Positions 12,050-36,430 are shown, counted from the first letter of the stretch. The stretch is DNA of 64,000 nucleotides from Cheilinus undulatus (GCF_018320785.1 NC_054881.1:42446424-42510423); one strand, 5' to 3'. Numbers and translations are program-made. Notes: generated from the sequence alone by a model not told the origin.

Positions 12050-12817
12050 TTTAGATGCCTGTGCTCTCTGGTCTCTGGTAGAAGGATCAAACATAGCCAG
12101 AGTCTATCAGTGATCTATTTAGATCTTTGGAGGTTTTAAATCTTTAAATAGCCTGACTTCATTCAGACTGAACGGATCCTCTAAAGTGATTAATGAGCTC
12201 TGCTGGAGGCCGCTCCCATCGACCTGCCAACACTCGTGTTGGAGTCACATTCAGCTCCAACAGACATGTGTTTGAACGTTAAGACCTTTAAATTAGCGGA
12301 CTATTCAGGTCAGAGAGAAATAGACAGACGACACTGATTTCTACAATAAAGAAGGACAACAGGAAGCTCAGATATTTACATGTTTACATGAAATTTGTGC
12401 TTCAGTCAGAATGAAGAGAAGTGAAAGCGGACGAGGTTGATGGTGACTGAAACATCAGCACTTTGGTTCTTGTAAACATACAACATTTCAGACTCAAACT
12501 TTGTTTTTAAAAAAAGTACTTAAATGTACTTAAATGTACAGATCCATTGTTATTGTTTGCTAGTTCTTAGTGGTCCTAATTCGCCATCATTGCTCTATTT
12601 AACCAAAGACAAAGAGGTTTTTAGAAGGCCACGCCCCTCACATGGAACAAGAATCTGACCGGATATTTAATGCACGAGTCCAGCTCTATTTAAACCCTCC
12701 TGGACTGTTAATGACTGCTATTTCCACCATTTTTATCTTTTCACAGCAACGTTCTTGTCGTCTCCTCCAGAACGGAGCTTCTGATTGGTTCTTATTTTGG
12801 TGTGGAAACTCTCCAAA
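12050..12817. other. Unassigned intergenic DNA
   Basis: No gene or recognised repeat. Short frames here lack splice or domain support. Confidence 0.5.
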
Positions 12818-13533
12818 GGCCGGCTCAGACTACATGAATTCAGCCAGATTTAAGCCAGACTGCAACGTCGCAGTTTGTCGTCAAAACTCGGACCCGAGTT
12901 TGAGCGTCGGGAACGACAAACGGTCTTGTAGTGTGACATAATTAGCGACGCGTCCAGGACGCCCCACGACCACGATTCAACAAGACTAGCATGTCAGAAT
13001 TTTTCGTACGTCATCGTCTAGTTTGACACCCTGACCTGACGTTAACGACGTGAATCCTGACGTCTAACAACAGGAGAACATTTGCTCCTTACCTTTGCAT
13101 CATCATTTACAAGATTTACAACTTTTATCACCTTTTATTCCCTAAAACTAATGTGTACATTTGATCACATACATACCTTAAGTTCTATCTGAAGGAGAGC
13201 CAGTCCTTATTGTCCTCCTCTTGATACATCCGTACTTATTATCCATAATCACATCCATAATTGTTTATTTTCCTTTGTTTGAGTTAAAGACTGCTACAAT
13301 CACACAGAACGCTTCTGTTGCAGAGTGATTGACACTCTTTGGCCCGCCCCCCGTCAACCTGTGAACTCGCACTCAGTCGCGGAGACAGTGGTGACGTCAG
13401 CATACAGCGAGCGGTCCGGACCACACTTGTAGTGTGGCCAGGCTGTCGGCCAGGACGGGACAAGATTTTGGTGGCGTAGTCTGACATGGTGCTGTCGTCA
13501 ACGACCAAAAAAATCGTGTAGTCTGAGCCGACC
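12818..13533. mobile_element. Inverted-repeat DNA element, about 716 bp, class unresolved
   Basis: The left end GGCCGGCTCAGACTACA matches the right end read inward, GGTCGGCTCAGACTACA, with about 20 of the first 23 bases identical. Further subterminal motifs (AGACTAC, GTCGTC, ACACTACAAG) recur inside. No transposase frame is present. A clear target duplication was not found, so the superfamily is left open. Confidence 0.6.
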
Positions 13534-14219
13534 TTAAGAAGCTCACTGAAAGTCTAAAAAGGTTTGATGATATCTAACTTCATTTTAATGATATTGATCA
13601 ATTAACTTAAAGTGGGCGGGGCCTAACGGGAAAATGGCCATAAATCATTAACAGTTCATCCAATCATCATGAGTCGTGGCACATGTCTTCAAGCTGTTAC
13701 TGGGAATAAACCCAGTTAATAACTGTGCTTCTGACCCACAGATGGCGCCAAAATACAGACAGAATCCAACTGTATCTGCTGAGTGTGCTCTGTGAGCCAG
13801 TATTGATCAGAGTCATCGATTCTGTATTGGTTTATGAAAGTGGGTGTAGTCTTTGATAGATCCTGATAATACTCTCTGCAGAGCAGTGATGCTGAGAGCA
13901 ACGGTGTTTCAGACTGAATGAGCTGGAGGTCATAAACCACTGTTTATGTCTTTATTTTCCCGTTTTTTTGTCGATTTTTCAATTTAGTCAGTTTGGATCT
14001 GCCTACAATGTGCAACTGAAGCTGAATTTAAACAAATAATAGTAAATTAGAGCAAAGTTGGAGGCCAAACAAACCAACGGACACCAGGAATTCACAGCCT
14101 CCTCCTCTAGGTGCACTGATGAAACCTTTGAAAAGCAGAAGAGTTTTAAAAGCTTAATAACCCTGTTTTTTATCTCTGTTTCTTCCCCCAGAGTCACTCT
14201 GAGCCGTCTAAACTTCAGA

Positions 14220-25954
<11,735 letters not shown>

Positions 25955-25964
25955 CTGTGCCAGG

Positions 25965-28640
25965 GGAGCACACAAGCCCTATAGACCCAGGGAGCACAGA
26001 CCCCTTCATAAACCTGGGGAGCACATACACACCTCCCAATAAACCTGGGGAGCACAGACCCTCCATACACCTAGGGAGCACAGACCCCCCCAAAAACCTG
26101 GGGAGCACAGACCCCCATAAACCTGGGGGTGCAGACCCCATAAACCTGGAAACCACAGCCCCTCATAAACCTGGGGAGCACAGACCCTCCATACACCTAG
26201 GGAGCACAGACCCCCAAAAACCTGCGGAGCACAGACCCTCCATACACCTAGGGAGCACAGACCCCCCCAAAAACCTGGGGAGCACAGACCCCCATAAACC
26301 TGGGGAGCACAGACCCCCAAAAACCTGGGGAGCACAGACCCCCATAAACCTGGGGAGCACAGACCCCCATAAACTTGGGGAGCACAGCCCGCCCCCCCAA
26401 AAAACCTGGGGAGCACAGACCCCCATAAACCTGGGGAGTACAGACCCCCATAAACCTGGGGAGCACAGACCTCCCCATAAACCTGGGGAGCACAGACCCC
26501 CATAAACCTGAGGAGCACAGACCCCCATAAACCTGGGGAGCACAGAACCATACACCCAGGGAGCACAGACCCCCATAAACCTGGGGAGTACAGACCCCCA
26601 TAAACCTGGGGAGCACAGACCTCCCCATAAACCTGGGGAGCACAGACCCCCATAAACCTGGGGAGCACAGACCCCCAAAAACCTGGGGAGCACAGACCCC
26701 CATAAACCTGGGGAGCACAGACCCCCATAAACCTGGGGGGTGCAGACCCCCATAAACCTGGAAACCACAGCCCCCCTCATAAACCTGGGGAGCACAGCCC
26801 CCCTCATAAACCTTGGGAGCACAGACCCCCATAAACCTGGGGAGCACAGACCCCCCCATAAACCTGGGGAGCACAGACCCCCATAAACCTGGAGAGCACA
26901 GACCCCCATAAACCTAGGAAGCACTGACCCCCATAAACCTGGGGGGGGACCCACAGACCCCCCATAAACCCAGGGAGCACAGACCCCCATAAAACTTGGA
27001 AAGCACAGACCCCACCGTAAACCTGGGGACCACAGACCCCCTGTAAACCTGGGGAGCACAAACCCCCTCATAAACCTGGGGAGTACAGACCCCCATAAAC
27101 CTGGGGAGCACAGACCTCCCCATAAACCTGGGGAGCACAGACCCCCATAAACCTGAGGAGCACAGACCCCCATAAACCTGGGGAGCACAGAACCATACAC
27201 CCAGGGAGCACAGACCCCCATAAACCTGGGGAGTACAGACCCCCATAAACCTGGGGAGCACAGACCTCCCCATAAACCTGGGGAGCACAGACCCCCATAA
27301 ACCTGGGGAGCACAGACCCCCCCATAAACCTGGGGAGCACAGACCCCCATAAACCTGGAGAGCACAGACCCCCATAAACCTAGGAAGCACTGACCCCCAT
27401 AAACCTGAGGAGCACAGACCCCCATAAACCTGGGGAGCACAGACCCCATAAACCCAGGGAGCACAGACCCCCAAAAACCTGGGGAGCACCGACCCCCATA
27501 AACCTGGGAGCACAGACCCCTTCATAAACCTGGGGAGCACAGACCCCCATAAACCTGGGGAGCACAGACCCCCCCATAAACCTGGGGAGCACAGACCCCC
27601 ATAAACCTGGGGAGCACAGACCCCCCCATAAACCTAGGAAGCACTGACCCCCATAAACCTGGGGGGGGACCCACAGACCCCCCATAAACCCAGGGAGCAC
27701 AGACCCCCATAAAACTTGGAAAGCACAGACCCCACCGTAAACCTGGGGACCACAGACCCCCTGTAAACCTGGGGAGCACAAACCCCCTCATAAACCTGGG
27801 GAGTACAGACCCCCATAAACCTGGGGAGCACAGACCCCCATAAACCTGGGGAGCACAGACCTCCCCATAAACCTGGGGAGCACAGACCCCCATAAACCTG
27901 AGGAGCACAGACCCCCATAAACCTGGGGAGCACAGAACCATACACCCAGGGAGCACAGACCCCCATAAACCTGGGGAGTACAGACCCCCATAAACCTTGG
28001 ATGCACAGACCCCCATAAACCTAGGATGCACAGACCCCCAAAAACCTGGGGAGCACAGACCCCCATAAACCTGGGGGGTGCAGACCCCCATAAACCTGGA
28101 AACCACAGCCCCCCTCATAAACCTGGGGAGCACAGCCCCCCTCATAAACCTTGGGAGCACAGACCCCCATAAACCTGGAGAGCACAGACCCCTATAAACC
28201 TAGGAAGCACTGACCCCCATAAACCTGGGGGGGGACCCACAGACCCCCCATAAACCCAGGGAGCACAGACCCCCATAAAACTTGGAAAGCACAGACCCCA
28301 CCGTAAACCTGGGGACCACAGACCCCCTGTAAACCTGGGGAGCACAAACCCCCTCATAAACCTGGGGAGTACAGACCCCCATAAACCTGGGGAGCACAGA
28401 CCTCCCCATAAACCTGGGGAGCACAGACCCCCATAAACCTGAGGAGCACAGACCCCCATAAACCTGGGGAGCACAGAACCATACACCCAGGGAGCACAGA
28501 CCCCCATAAACCTGGGGAGCACAGACCTCCCCATAAACCTGGGGAGTACAGACCCCCATAAACCTTGGATGCACAGACCCCCATAAACCTAGGATGCACA
28601 GACCCCCAAAAACCTGGGGAGCACAGAACCATAAACCTTT
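25965..28640 (+). repeat. 2.7-kb minisatellite (24-26-bp unit, roughly 110 copies) in PDZPH1 3' UTR
   Basis: The core unit is GAGCACAGACCCCCATAAAC plus CTGGG. It begins about 10 bp after the PDZPH1 stop and ends at 28640 in ATAAACCTTTGATTCTAG. It shows higher-order structure: a block with AACTTGGAAAGCACAGACCC, then CACCGTAAACCTGGGGACCA, recurs at about 26990, 27710 and 28275, and a block with AACCATACACCCAGGG recurs at about 26545, 27190, 27937 and 28478. The very long frames on the minus strand (CAPQVYGGLCSPG repeats) come from the repeat and are not genes. Confidence 0.95.
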
Positions 28641-28761
28641 GATTCTAGTTCACCCCTGTCTGACTGAAAGCACGTCCTTCTTTGAATCATGTTTGGAGAC
28701 GATGCATTCACTAAAACTCCGGCACTTTTACATTTAATGTGTTTTTGTACATTAACTTTAG

Positions 28762-28767
28762 AATAAA
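28762..28767 (+). terminator. pdzph1: Possible PDZPH1 poly(A) signal
   Basis: First AATAAA in a non-repetitive context after the PDZPH1 stop codon, at the far side of the minisatellite. If used, the whole 2.7-kb array is transcribed as 3' UTR. Confidence 0.4.
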
Positions 28768-29305
28768 ATGTGGTTTATGGTTTTGATATTTATAATCTTT
28801 CTATGAATGAGGATTTATGGATTTCTGCTGATCGCCAAGGCAGAAGCTGAATAAGAGCGTGTAGTAAATGTGGTTTTACATGTGAGTAAAATGATTTTAC
28901 TTGAATCAAACCAAATGTTAAAAAACAGGTGAGATATGTGACAATGTTGTAGTGTTTATTGTTTATTCATGCTTCATGTCTTTAAATACCTCACCTTACC
29001 AGCTGTCATGTCATTTATTTACTGTATTAAATTTAAATATTAATAAATATCTGCCTCAGTTGTCTCTACTGTGTCACAACAGTTCATAAAGACAAAGCTC
29101 CAGCATCTCTGAATGAAAAATGAAGCTGCTGTTCCACTCCTGTCCACTAGAGGCTGCGTTTGAATCAGCATCAGTGCCGTCCACCCCCATGTTAAAGCAT
29201 TCATTCTTACCTGTCAGGACGTTTAAGGCTCTCTGTCTTTACCTGCTGATTGGTTCTCAGGGAAAGAGTTACAATAGCATGGCTTCACAGTGAAAGAGGG
29301 CGGGG

Positions 29306-29410
29306 CCTAGACTGCCTTGAAAGGCAAGGAAGGAATGTTTTATGGGCTTTAAAGGATGACATCATTTTCACAGAGGGTGGAATGTTGGTGAAGCTGGGGA
29401 TGTTGGGGCC
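29306..29410 (+). repeat. Dispersed ~120-bp repeat, copy C
   Basis: CCTTGAAAGGCAAGGAAGGA, then GGAATGTTGGTGAAGCTGGG; the best-preserved + strand copy of the family also at 19290 and 58148. Confidence 0.65.
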
Positions 29411-30429
29411 TTAGTTACTAATGTTTGGAAAAGTGGGTGGAGCTAGTTCCTCGCCAGTCTGGTTGAGAAAACTAAATCTGAGGATTTCATTTGTCATGAC
29501 GAGTAAAATAATGTTAGGAAGAATCAGAGTTTCTCCTCAGGAGAACGTTGGACTATAACCATAACTTTAGTCCTCATATCTCATAAATCATCAGGTTTAT
29601 ATGGAGGCTGGCTGAGGCCTTTAAATCAGACACGCTGAGACGTGGTGTTTAAATAGTCTTTAATTATTGAACAGTCATTGGTTACATCAAGTGTACATTT
29701 CTGTTTGGCTTTAATAAGAGTGCATAAAGAGTGATTCACAAACGCAGTGAAGTGAAACCATCCGTACACTCCCACACTTCCAAATCAAGAGTCTAAAAAC
29801 TAAAATATTCGGATTATTTTAATACGATTTCCTGTCTCAGTGAATTTAAACTGCAGCAGCTGTTAGAGAATGAAATAACTCTGATGTGAAACCTCCTTAA
29901 GTCCAGTTAAATGTAGAATATTTCAGGTGAAAGCATCCGACCCGTGGTCATCCTGCAGGAGAAAAATGTCAAACCTAGAACCGACTGTCAGACCATCGAC
30001 AGAAAAACTGATGGATCATTTTAACTGACTTCTAAATCAAAGATGGACGCCCAATCTTGACCTGTTATAATCTGATTAAAACCATAAACTCCCCTAACCA
30101 TGATGAGCTGCTCTGGTTTACTTCATTATACTATTCACTACAGGTTAATAAGCTTTACAGTGATATTTAAATGAATTTAACATGAACGGTTCAGTTTACT
30201 GCATCAGAAAAAAACATCTGGAAATGCTGACAACACAAAATCTACAAACACAGAGACAGAGACAAGAAGTAGAGCCGGAGTTCAAGGCTCTGTTTCAATC
30301 CAGGACATGTGTATGGCCTTCAATATTTATCAGTATTCACCTAGCCAACATCATCCAGCCAGGCTTCTGGTGCAACAAATAAACACAATAATATCGATAT
30401 TTACCTGGCTACACACCAGACGATTATGG

Positions 30430-31110
30430 GACAAAAGAAGGCCTGGTTCTGGTTTAAAAACCTGGTTCTAATTTTAAGATCTGATTCTTATTTAAAGGCC
30501 TGGTTCTAATTTTAAGATCTGATTCTTATTTAAAGGCCTGGTTCTGGCTTAAAGGTCTGGTTCTGGTTTAAAGGACTGGTTCTAATTTTAAGATCTGACT
30601 CTTATTTAAAGGCCTGATTCTGATTTAAAGGCCTGGTTCTGGTTTAAAGGTCTGGTTCTGGTTTAAAGGACTGGTTCTAATTTTAAGATCTGACTCTTAT
30701 TTAAAGGCCTGATTCTGATTTAAAGGCCTGGTTCTGGTTTAAAGGTCTGGTTCTGGTTTAAAGGACTGGTTCTAATTTTAAGATCTGATTCTTATTTAAA
30801 GGCCTGGTTCTAATTTTAAGATCTGATTCTTATTTAAAGGCCTGGTTCTGGCTTAAAGGTCTGGTTCTGGTTTAAAGGACTGGTTCTAATTTTAAGATCT
30901 GACTCTTATTTAAAGGCCTGATTCTGATTTAAAGGCCTGGTTCTGGTTTAAAGGTCTGGTTCTGGTTTAAAGGACTGGTTCTAATTTTAAGATCTGACTC
31001 TTATTTAAAGGACTGGTTCTAATTTTAAGATCTGATTCTTATTTAAAGGCCTGGTTCTGGTTTAAAGGCCTGGTACTGATTTAAAGGCCTGGTTTTAGCT
31101 CTAATTAAAG
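30430..31110 (+). repeat. Composite ~19-20-bp minisatellite
   Basis: Units alternate CTGGTTCTGGTTTAAAGG and CTGGTTCTAATTTTAAGATC plus TGATTCTTATTTAAAGG. A longer period of roughly 120-140 bp, made of ordered variants, repeats several times between 30540 and 31010. Confidence 0.85.
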
Positions 31111-32374
31111 ACCAATTCAGATCTTGGCGAGACTTAGATTCCAGTCCTAGTTTTAGAGCCTGGTCTTTGACCTGAAACTAAGTTCAGGCCTGGTTTTTTG
31201 GTCAGTTCTGATTTAAAGTCTGACTCTTGGATTTACGGCTAGATTTTTGCCCATTTTTAATATCAGAATTGATCCTGATATTGGGCAGAAGTATGTTTTC
31301 AAGGCCAGATTGTTTTGGATTATTTGCTTTTATTTTCATAGGCAGCCAAAGAGAGATAGGAAATAAGAGGATTTGTTAATTTTAGGCTTATTTGGGTCCT
31401 GATTTCAATCTGGTCCTTATTTTGATAATTTGACTCCACCATTCAGGCTCGTTATAAATGATTATGTCTGAATAATCCCGAATCATAAATGTCAAACATG
31501 TCTGATATTCCAACAACGCGAGTGCCTTTCTTTAGTTTCATGAAGATGGACCACAGCAGGGATGAGGTCTATCCTCCATGTTTGTTTGTCCTCTGTTTGT
31601 ACATTTCTGAGATCTCCAGGGAGTGGAATCTCCACGCTGAAATCATCACTACCAACAGTAAAGTATCCATTCATATTGCACTGAATCAGATCATTTCAAA
31701 TTGTATCGATTCGTGTTGAATCTTATCGATCTTAACAATTCATATCCAGCCGTATCCTATTGAACTGCACCGATTGTGTCTAATTGTATCATATTGTATT
31801 GAATCAAATCATTAACATCAGCCACGAGGACTCAGTCTGAATCCTCCAGTGTGTGCATCCACAGGATTATAATGTTAAAAATCAGACCAGGTCTGGTGTG
31901 TAGCCTGGTAAAGCTCTTCTTATTCCTACAGATGGCTGCTGCCTGTCCTGAATATTTGACCAGCGAAAAGAAAACTTAACAGAGAAAAACTCAGAGGACG
32001 GACAAAAGAAAATTTCTCTAAATGTTGTTAAGGGAACTAAAAATAGTTCCTGGTTTCTGCAGTAAGAAAACAACAAACGACCCTGTTCTCCATCTGAAGC
32101 AGTGCTGAAGTTCCTCCATGGTGTGTAAAGTCTGAGTGTGAAGATGGCGTTTGAAACCAGCAGTGATGATGATGATGATGATCTTACTCCAAATAAGGAT
32201 TAAACACACTGATGAAGACTGACAGCAGTAAATCAATAACTCAGTGATAGATGTGATCAGACGGCTGTACTCAGTGGTTTAATAAGAATAAATCCTTCAC
32301 TCACACGTTAATGACGCTGAGATGACAGCATGTCCATCTGTGATATGTGCTTCTGTAAACTCACTGGGACACAC
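31111..32374. other. Intergenic DNA with a short degenerate repeat
   Basis: 31655-31810 holds loosely repeated ATTGTATCGATT/TGAATCTTATCGAT motifs, possibly the end of an old transposon. No gene was recognised in the rest. Confidence 0.4.
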
Positions 32375-33135
32375 CAGGGCTGGAAATCAGCGCACCACAC
32401 CCACGGGCCGCCAAACGTGGTTGTTTTTGTTCGGTATGGGCTGAATCTGCTCCACCTAGCAGCCACAACATCAGACCTATGAGTGTAACAGTAATTTATA
32501 ACAGAAACTATGACTGCTGCATCCTGACCTTCAGCAGGCTGCAGCTGTTGGTGGTGGTCATAGCTGCTGTAAACACTGTTTGTCTCTACATTGTTAATGA
32601 ACCCCCCCCCCCCAACAGAACCTTAGTGTAATAGGAAACTGTGTCTTAAACTTGTAAGCTTGTATTTCCCCAACCTAAACCCTAGTAATGACAACAATGT
32701 CTGACCAGGTGTTGGGGAAGTTTCGGGGGCAATCGAGTGAGGTAAACAAAAGGATCTTTGATCTGAGGGTTTCTAGCTCAGGAGGGGTTAAGCCTGGAAA
32801 CAGGTTTTACGACATATTTTACAATCTGTGTGTAACCTGAATTGTAACACGTTCCTTGCAACAAGTTTTTCATAATAAAAGTGCCCATTTTATATGTTGT
32901 TGAAGTACTTTTATTGTGAAATAGCTGTGAATTGTTTATCTTGGCTCCTGTTTTGCCTTCAAGGACAAACCTCAGAAATAAAATAATGAAGTAATGTCTG
33001 ACAAATTTCCACCAGTAAAACAGCTGATTATCTGAATGCTATCAGTCCTGTTGTTGATATTTTACGTCATTTTTTAAGCTGTTTGGATCCATCAGCCTGG
33101 CATCAGGTAGATGAAGGGGTTAATTTCCAGCCCTG
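32375..33135. mobile_element. Non-autonomous hAT-like element, 761 bp
   Basis: Inverted ends CAGGGCTGGAAATCAGC (left) and CAGGGCTGGAAATTAAC (read from right). Flanking octamers GGACACAC (32367-32374) and GTACACTC (33136-33143) match at 6 of 8 positions, consistent with an aged hAT target duplication. No transposase. It lies just downstream of the MACIR stop codon. Confidence 0.75.
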
Positions 33136-33385
33136 GTACACTCACCCACTCACTCAGGTCATTAACATGTTCACGTGTTATTGCTAAGTTAATATGATTC
33201 ACATTATTTAACCCTTCCCCTCCTGATTATAATCTAACAGGATTACCGGAGCGTCTCTTTAAACACCACCAGCTGTAATCCCAGGAGAGAGAAAGAGAGA
33301 GAGGGAGAGGGCGAGCGAGCTGAATATAGCACCTAAATCCCCGTCGGAGGGAGGGGGCGGGGTCTAAATCAGGCCTCCAGCAGCT

Positions 33386-34045
33386 TCATGTCTTCCTGGT
33401 AAACACTCGCTCCACCCGGCGCTCCGCCCGGCGCTCGCCCCTCAGCGTGAGGCTCTGCAGCTGGTACTGTAACGTCTCGGTGTCGGCCGAGTCCGTCACG
33501 CTCAGTCTGTCCAGGTTCAGGTAGTCCAGAGACTTGGACTGGGACCGCTTCCCTTTGAGCAGACAGAGAGGGAGGGGGGCGTGGGGGGCGTGGAGGCCGT
33601 GGGGTGGTGGTCTAAGGAAGGTCTCACAGGAGCTGGGCATGCGCCTCCTTCGGCGCCCCCCAGAGCCAGGGATGTCGTAGGGTTGGTAGTATCGAGTCTT
33701 TGCTTTGAAGACTCGAGACGACCTGTGGACTCCCAGGTCCACAGATTTTGGGGGGGACGTCTGCACCGATGTGGTCACAGACGGGGGGGCGGGACTCTTC
33801 TCTGGACCCGCCTCAGACCACCTGTGGGCCAGTTTGAGCAGCTCCTCCCCCGTGGTGAAGCCCACCAGGTAGTTAGAGTCCATGTGGAGGATGTGGTACC
33901 CGGACACGGTGCCTCTGATGGGCGAACATGGCGTGCTGGCACAGCGGGGACGCTCTGCTTCAGGTTTCAGGGTCGATTTGATCTCAGCCGCCGCAGGGAG
34001 GATGGAGACGTGAGCCCGAGACCCCCCACTGACCTCCATCTCCAT
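33386..34045 (-). CDS. macir: Macrophage immunometabolism regulator (C5orf30 family)
   Basis: A 219-residue protein encoded in one exon; human MACIR is about 206 residues. Highly diagnostic blocks are present in order: RCASTPCSPIRGTVSGY, ILHMDSNYLVGFTTGEELL, SSRVFKAKTRYYQPYDIP with GGRRRRRMPSS, LPLCLLKGKRSQSKSLDYLN, and TETLQYQLQSLTLRGER at the C-terminus. In mammals the protein binds UNC119A/B, affects trafficking of ciliary lipidated cargo and restrains macrophage inflammation. The start chosen is the ATG at 34045 (MEMEVSGG); 34039 is an alternative. Upstream sequence in the same frame is not coding: a pyrimidine tract and CAG at about 34063 mark an acceptor that joins a 5' UTR exon. The C-terminus is longer and more Arg-rich (RGERRAERRVERVFTRKT) than in mammals. 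Confidence 0.95.
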   Translation of the reverse strand: MEMEVSGGSRAHVSILPAAAEIKSTLKPEAERPRCASTPCSPIRGTVSGYHILHMDSNYLVGFTTGEELLKLAHRWSEAGPEKSPAPPSVTTSVQTSPPKSVDLGVHRSSRVFKAKTRYYQPYDIPGSGGRRRRRMPSSCETFLRPPPHGLHAPHAPLPLCLLKGKRSQSKSLDYLNLDRLSVTDSADTETLQYQLQSLTLRGERRAERRVERVFTRKT

Positions 34046-34420
34046 CCTGACAGATGTCCCACACTGACCAGGAGAGAAGGAAGGAGAGTAAGTCAGAGAG
34101 TAAGACAGGAATAGAGGAAAGACAGTGAATCCGCCACATGACAGCACTACGACTTCACTCAGCAGGCAGAGAGCAAGGCAGGAGAACAGAGAGAGTTTAT
34201 GGGGAATAATAATAGTTATTTTTCAGCACGACAAAAAGCAATGCTTTTAGAATAGCAGTGTACAATAACACTGAGCACTCTTTGGTATGACTGGCTGTTT
34301 CTGCTTTTATCTTCAGCAGGTGTTTTCTTATTCTCAGGGATCTATCTGGTCCTGGTTGTGATGTGGTACCAATAAACCAACAAACAGGACAGTTAAATCT
34401 CATTGACTCAAAGCTGAAGC

Positions 34421-36430
34421 CTATATCAGCTGTAAATATCAGTCTATATCAGCTGTAAATATCAGTCTATATCAGCTGTAAATATCAGCCTATATCAGCT
34501 GTAAATATCAGCCTATATCAGCTGTAAATATCAGTCTATATCAGCTGTTAATATCAGTCTATATCAGCTGTAAATATCAGTCTATATCAGCTGTAAATAT
34601 CAGTCTATATCAGCTGTTAATATCAGTCTATATCAGCTGTAAATATCAGCCTATATCAGCTGTAAATATCAGTCTATATCAGCTGTTAATATCAGTCTAT
34701 ATCAGCTGTAAATATCAGCCTATATCAGCTGTAAATATCAGTCTATATCAGCTGTTAATATCAGTCTGTATCAGCTGTAAATATCAGTCTGTATCAGCTG
34801 TAAATATCAGCCTATATCAGCTGTAAATATCAGTCTATATCAGCTGTAAATATCAGTCTATATCAGCTGTAAATATCAGTCTATATCAGCTGTAAATATC
34901 AGCCTATATCAGCTGTAAATATCAGTCTATATCAGCTGTAAATATCAGTCTATATCAGCTGTAAATATCAGTCTATATCAGCTGTAAATATCAGTCTATA
35001 TCAGCTGTAAATATCAGTCTATATCAGCTGTAAATATCAGCCTATATCAGCTGTAAATATCAGTCTATATCAGCTGTAAATATCAGTCTATATCAGCTGT
35101 AAATATCAGCCTATATCAGCTGTAAATATCAGCCTATATCAGCTGTAAATATCAGTCTGTATCAGCCTATATCAGCTGTAAATATCAGCCTATATCAGCT
35201 GTAAATATCAGTCTATATCAGCTGTTAATATCAGTCTATATCTGCTGTAAATATCAGTCTGTATCAGCTGTTAATATCAGTCTATATCAGCTGTTAATAT
35301 CAGTCTATATCAACTGTAAATATCAGTCTATATCAGCTGTTAATATCAGTCTATATCAGCTGTAAATATCAGTCTGTATCAGCCTATATCAGCTGTAAAT
35401 ATCAGTCTGTATAAGCCTGTATCAGCTGTTAATATCAGTCTATATCAGCCTTTATCAGCTGTAAATATCAGTCTATATCAGCCTATATCAGCTGTAAATA
35501 TCAGTCTGTATCAGCCTATATCAGCTGTAAATATCAGTCTGTATAAGCCTGTATCAGCTGTTAATATCAGTCTATATCAGCCTTTATCAGCTGTAAATAT
35601 CAGTCTATATCAGCCTATATCAGCTGTAAATATCAGTCTGTATCAGCCTATATCAGCTGTAAATATCAGCCTATATCAGCTGTAAATATCAGTCTGTATC
35701 AGCCTATATCAGCTGTAAATATCAGTCTATATCAGCTGTAAATATCAGTCTATATCAGCTGTAAATATCAGTCTATATCAGCTGTTAATATCAGTCTATA
35801 TCAGCTGTAAATATCAGTCTGTATCAGCCTATATCAGCTGTAAATATCAGTCTATATCAGCTGTAAATATCAGTCTATATTACCTGTAAATATCAGTCTG
35901 TATCAGCCTATATCAGCTGTTAATATCAGTTTGTATCAGCCTATATCAGCTGTAAATATCAGTCTGTATCAGCCTATATCAGCTGTAAATATCAGTCTAT
36001 ATCAGCTGTAAATATCAGTCTATATCAGCTGTAAATATCAGTCTATATCAGCTGTAAATATCAGTCTATATCAGCTGTAAATATCAGTCTGTATCAGCCT
36101 ATATCAGCTGTAAATATCAGTCTGTATCAGCTGTAAATATCAGCCTATATCAGCTGTAAATATCAGCCTATATCAGCTGTAAATATCAGCCTATATCAGC
36201 TGTAAATATCAGCCTATATCAGCTGTATATATCAGTCTATATCAGCTGTAAATATCAGTCTGTATCAGCTGTAAATATCAGCCTATATCAGCTGTAAATA
36301 TCAGCCTATATCAGCTGTATATATCAGTCTATATCAGCTGTAAATATCAGTCTATATCAGCTGTAAATATCAGCCTATATCAGCTGTAAATATCAGTCTA
36401 TATCAGCTGTAAATATCAGTCTATATCAGC
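34421..36430. repeat. 2.0-kb, 23-bp minisatellite rich in CAGCTG, upstream of MACIR
   Basis: The unit contains ATATCAGCTGTAAATATCAG and then TCT or CCT. There are about 85 copies, with single-base variants (TTAATATC, TGTATCAG) and shorter spacer units (TCTGTATCAGCCTATATCAG). Each full unit holds ATATCAG twice, so the 23-mer looks like a decayed dimer of an 11-12-mer. Each also holds one CAGCTG E-box. It is in the 5' intron of MACIR if the exon near 37.7 kb is correct. Confidence 0.95.

Larger units (their letters stand above)
28641..30425. other. PDZPH1 3' flank and intergenic DNA
   Basis: AATAAA at 28762-28767 follows the minisatellite. The rest shows no coding potential. It contains dispersed-repeat copy C (29306-29410). 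Confidence 0.5.

Noticed and set aside
26163..27464. 433-codon minus-strand open frame of GGLCSPGLWGSVLPRF-type repeats, and its many companions between 25.8 and 28.6 kb
   Set aside because: All follow the minisatellite unit; no start context, splice sites or domain, and the same text appears in several frames.
33581..34114. 177-codon + strand frame opposite MACIR
   Set aside because: Antisense shadow of a clearly conserved MACIR coding exon.
34421..36430. CRISPR-like regular array (23-bp repeats)
   Set aside because: No unique spacers, vertebrate context and no cas genes; it is a minisatellite. The same applies to the arrays at 7.5, 39.2 and 49 kb.
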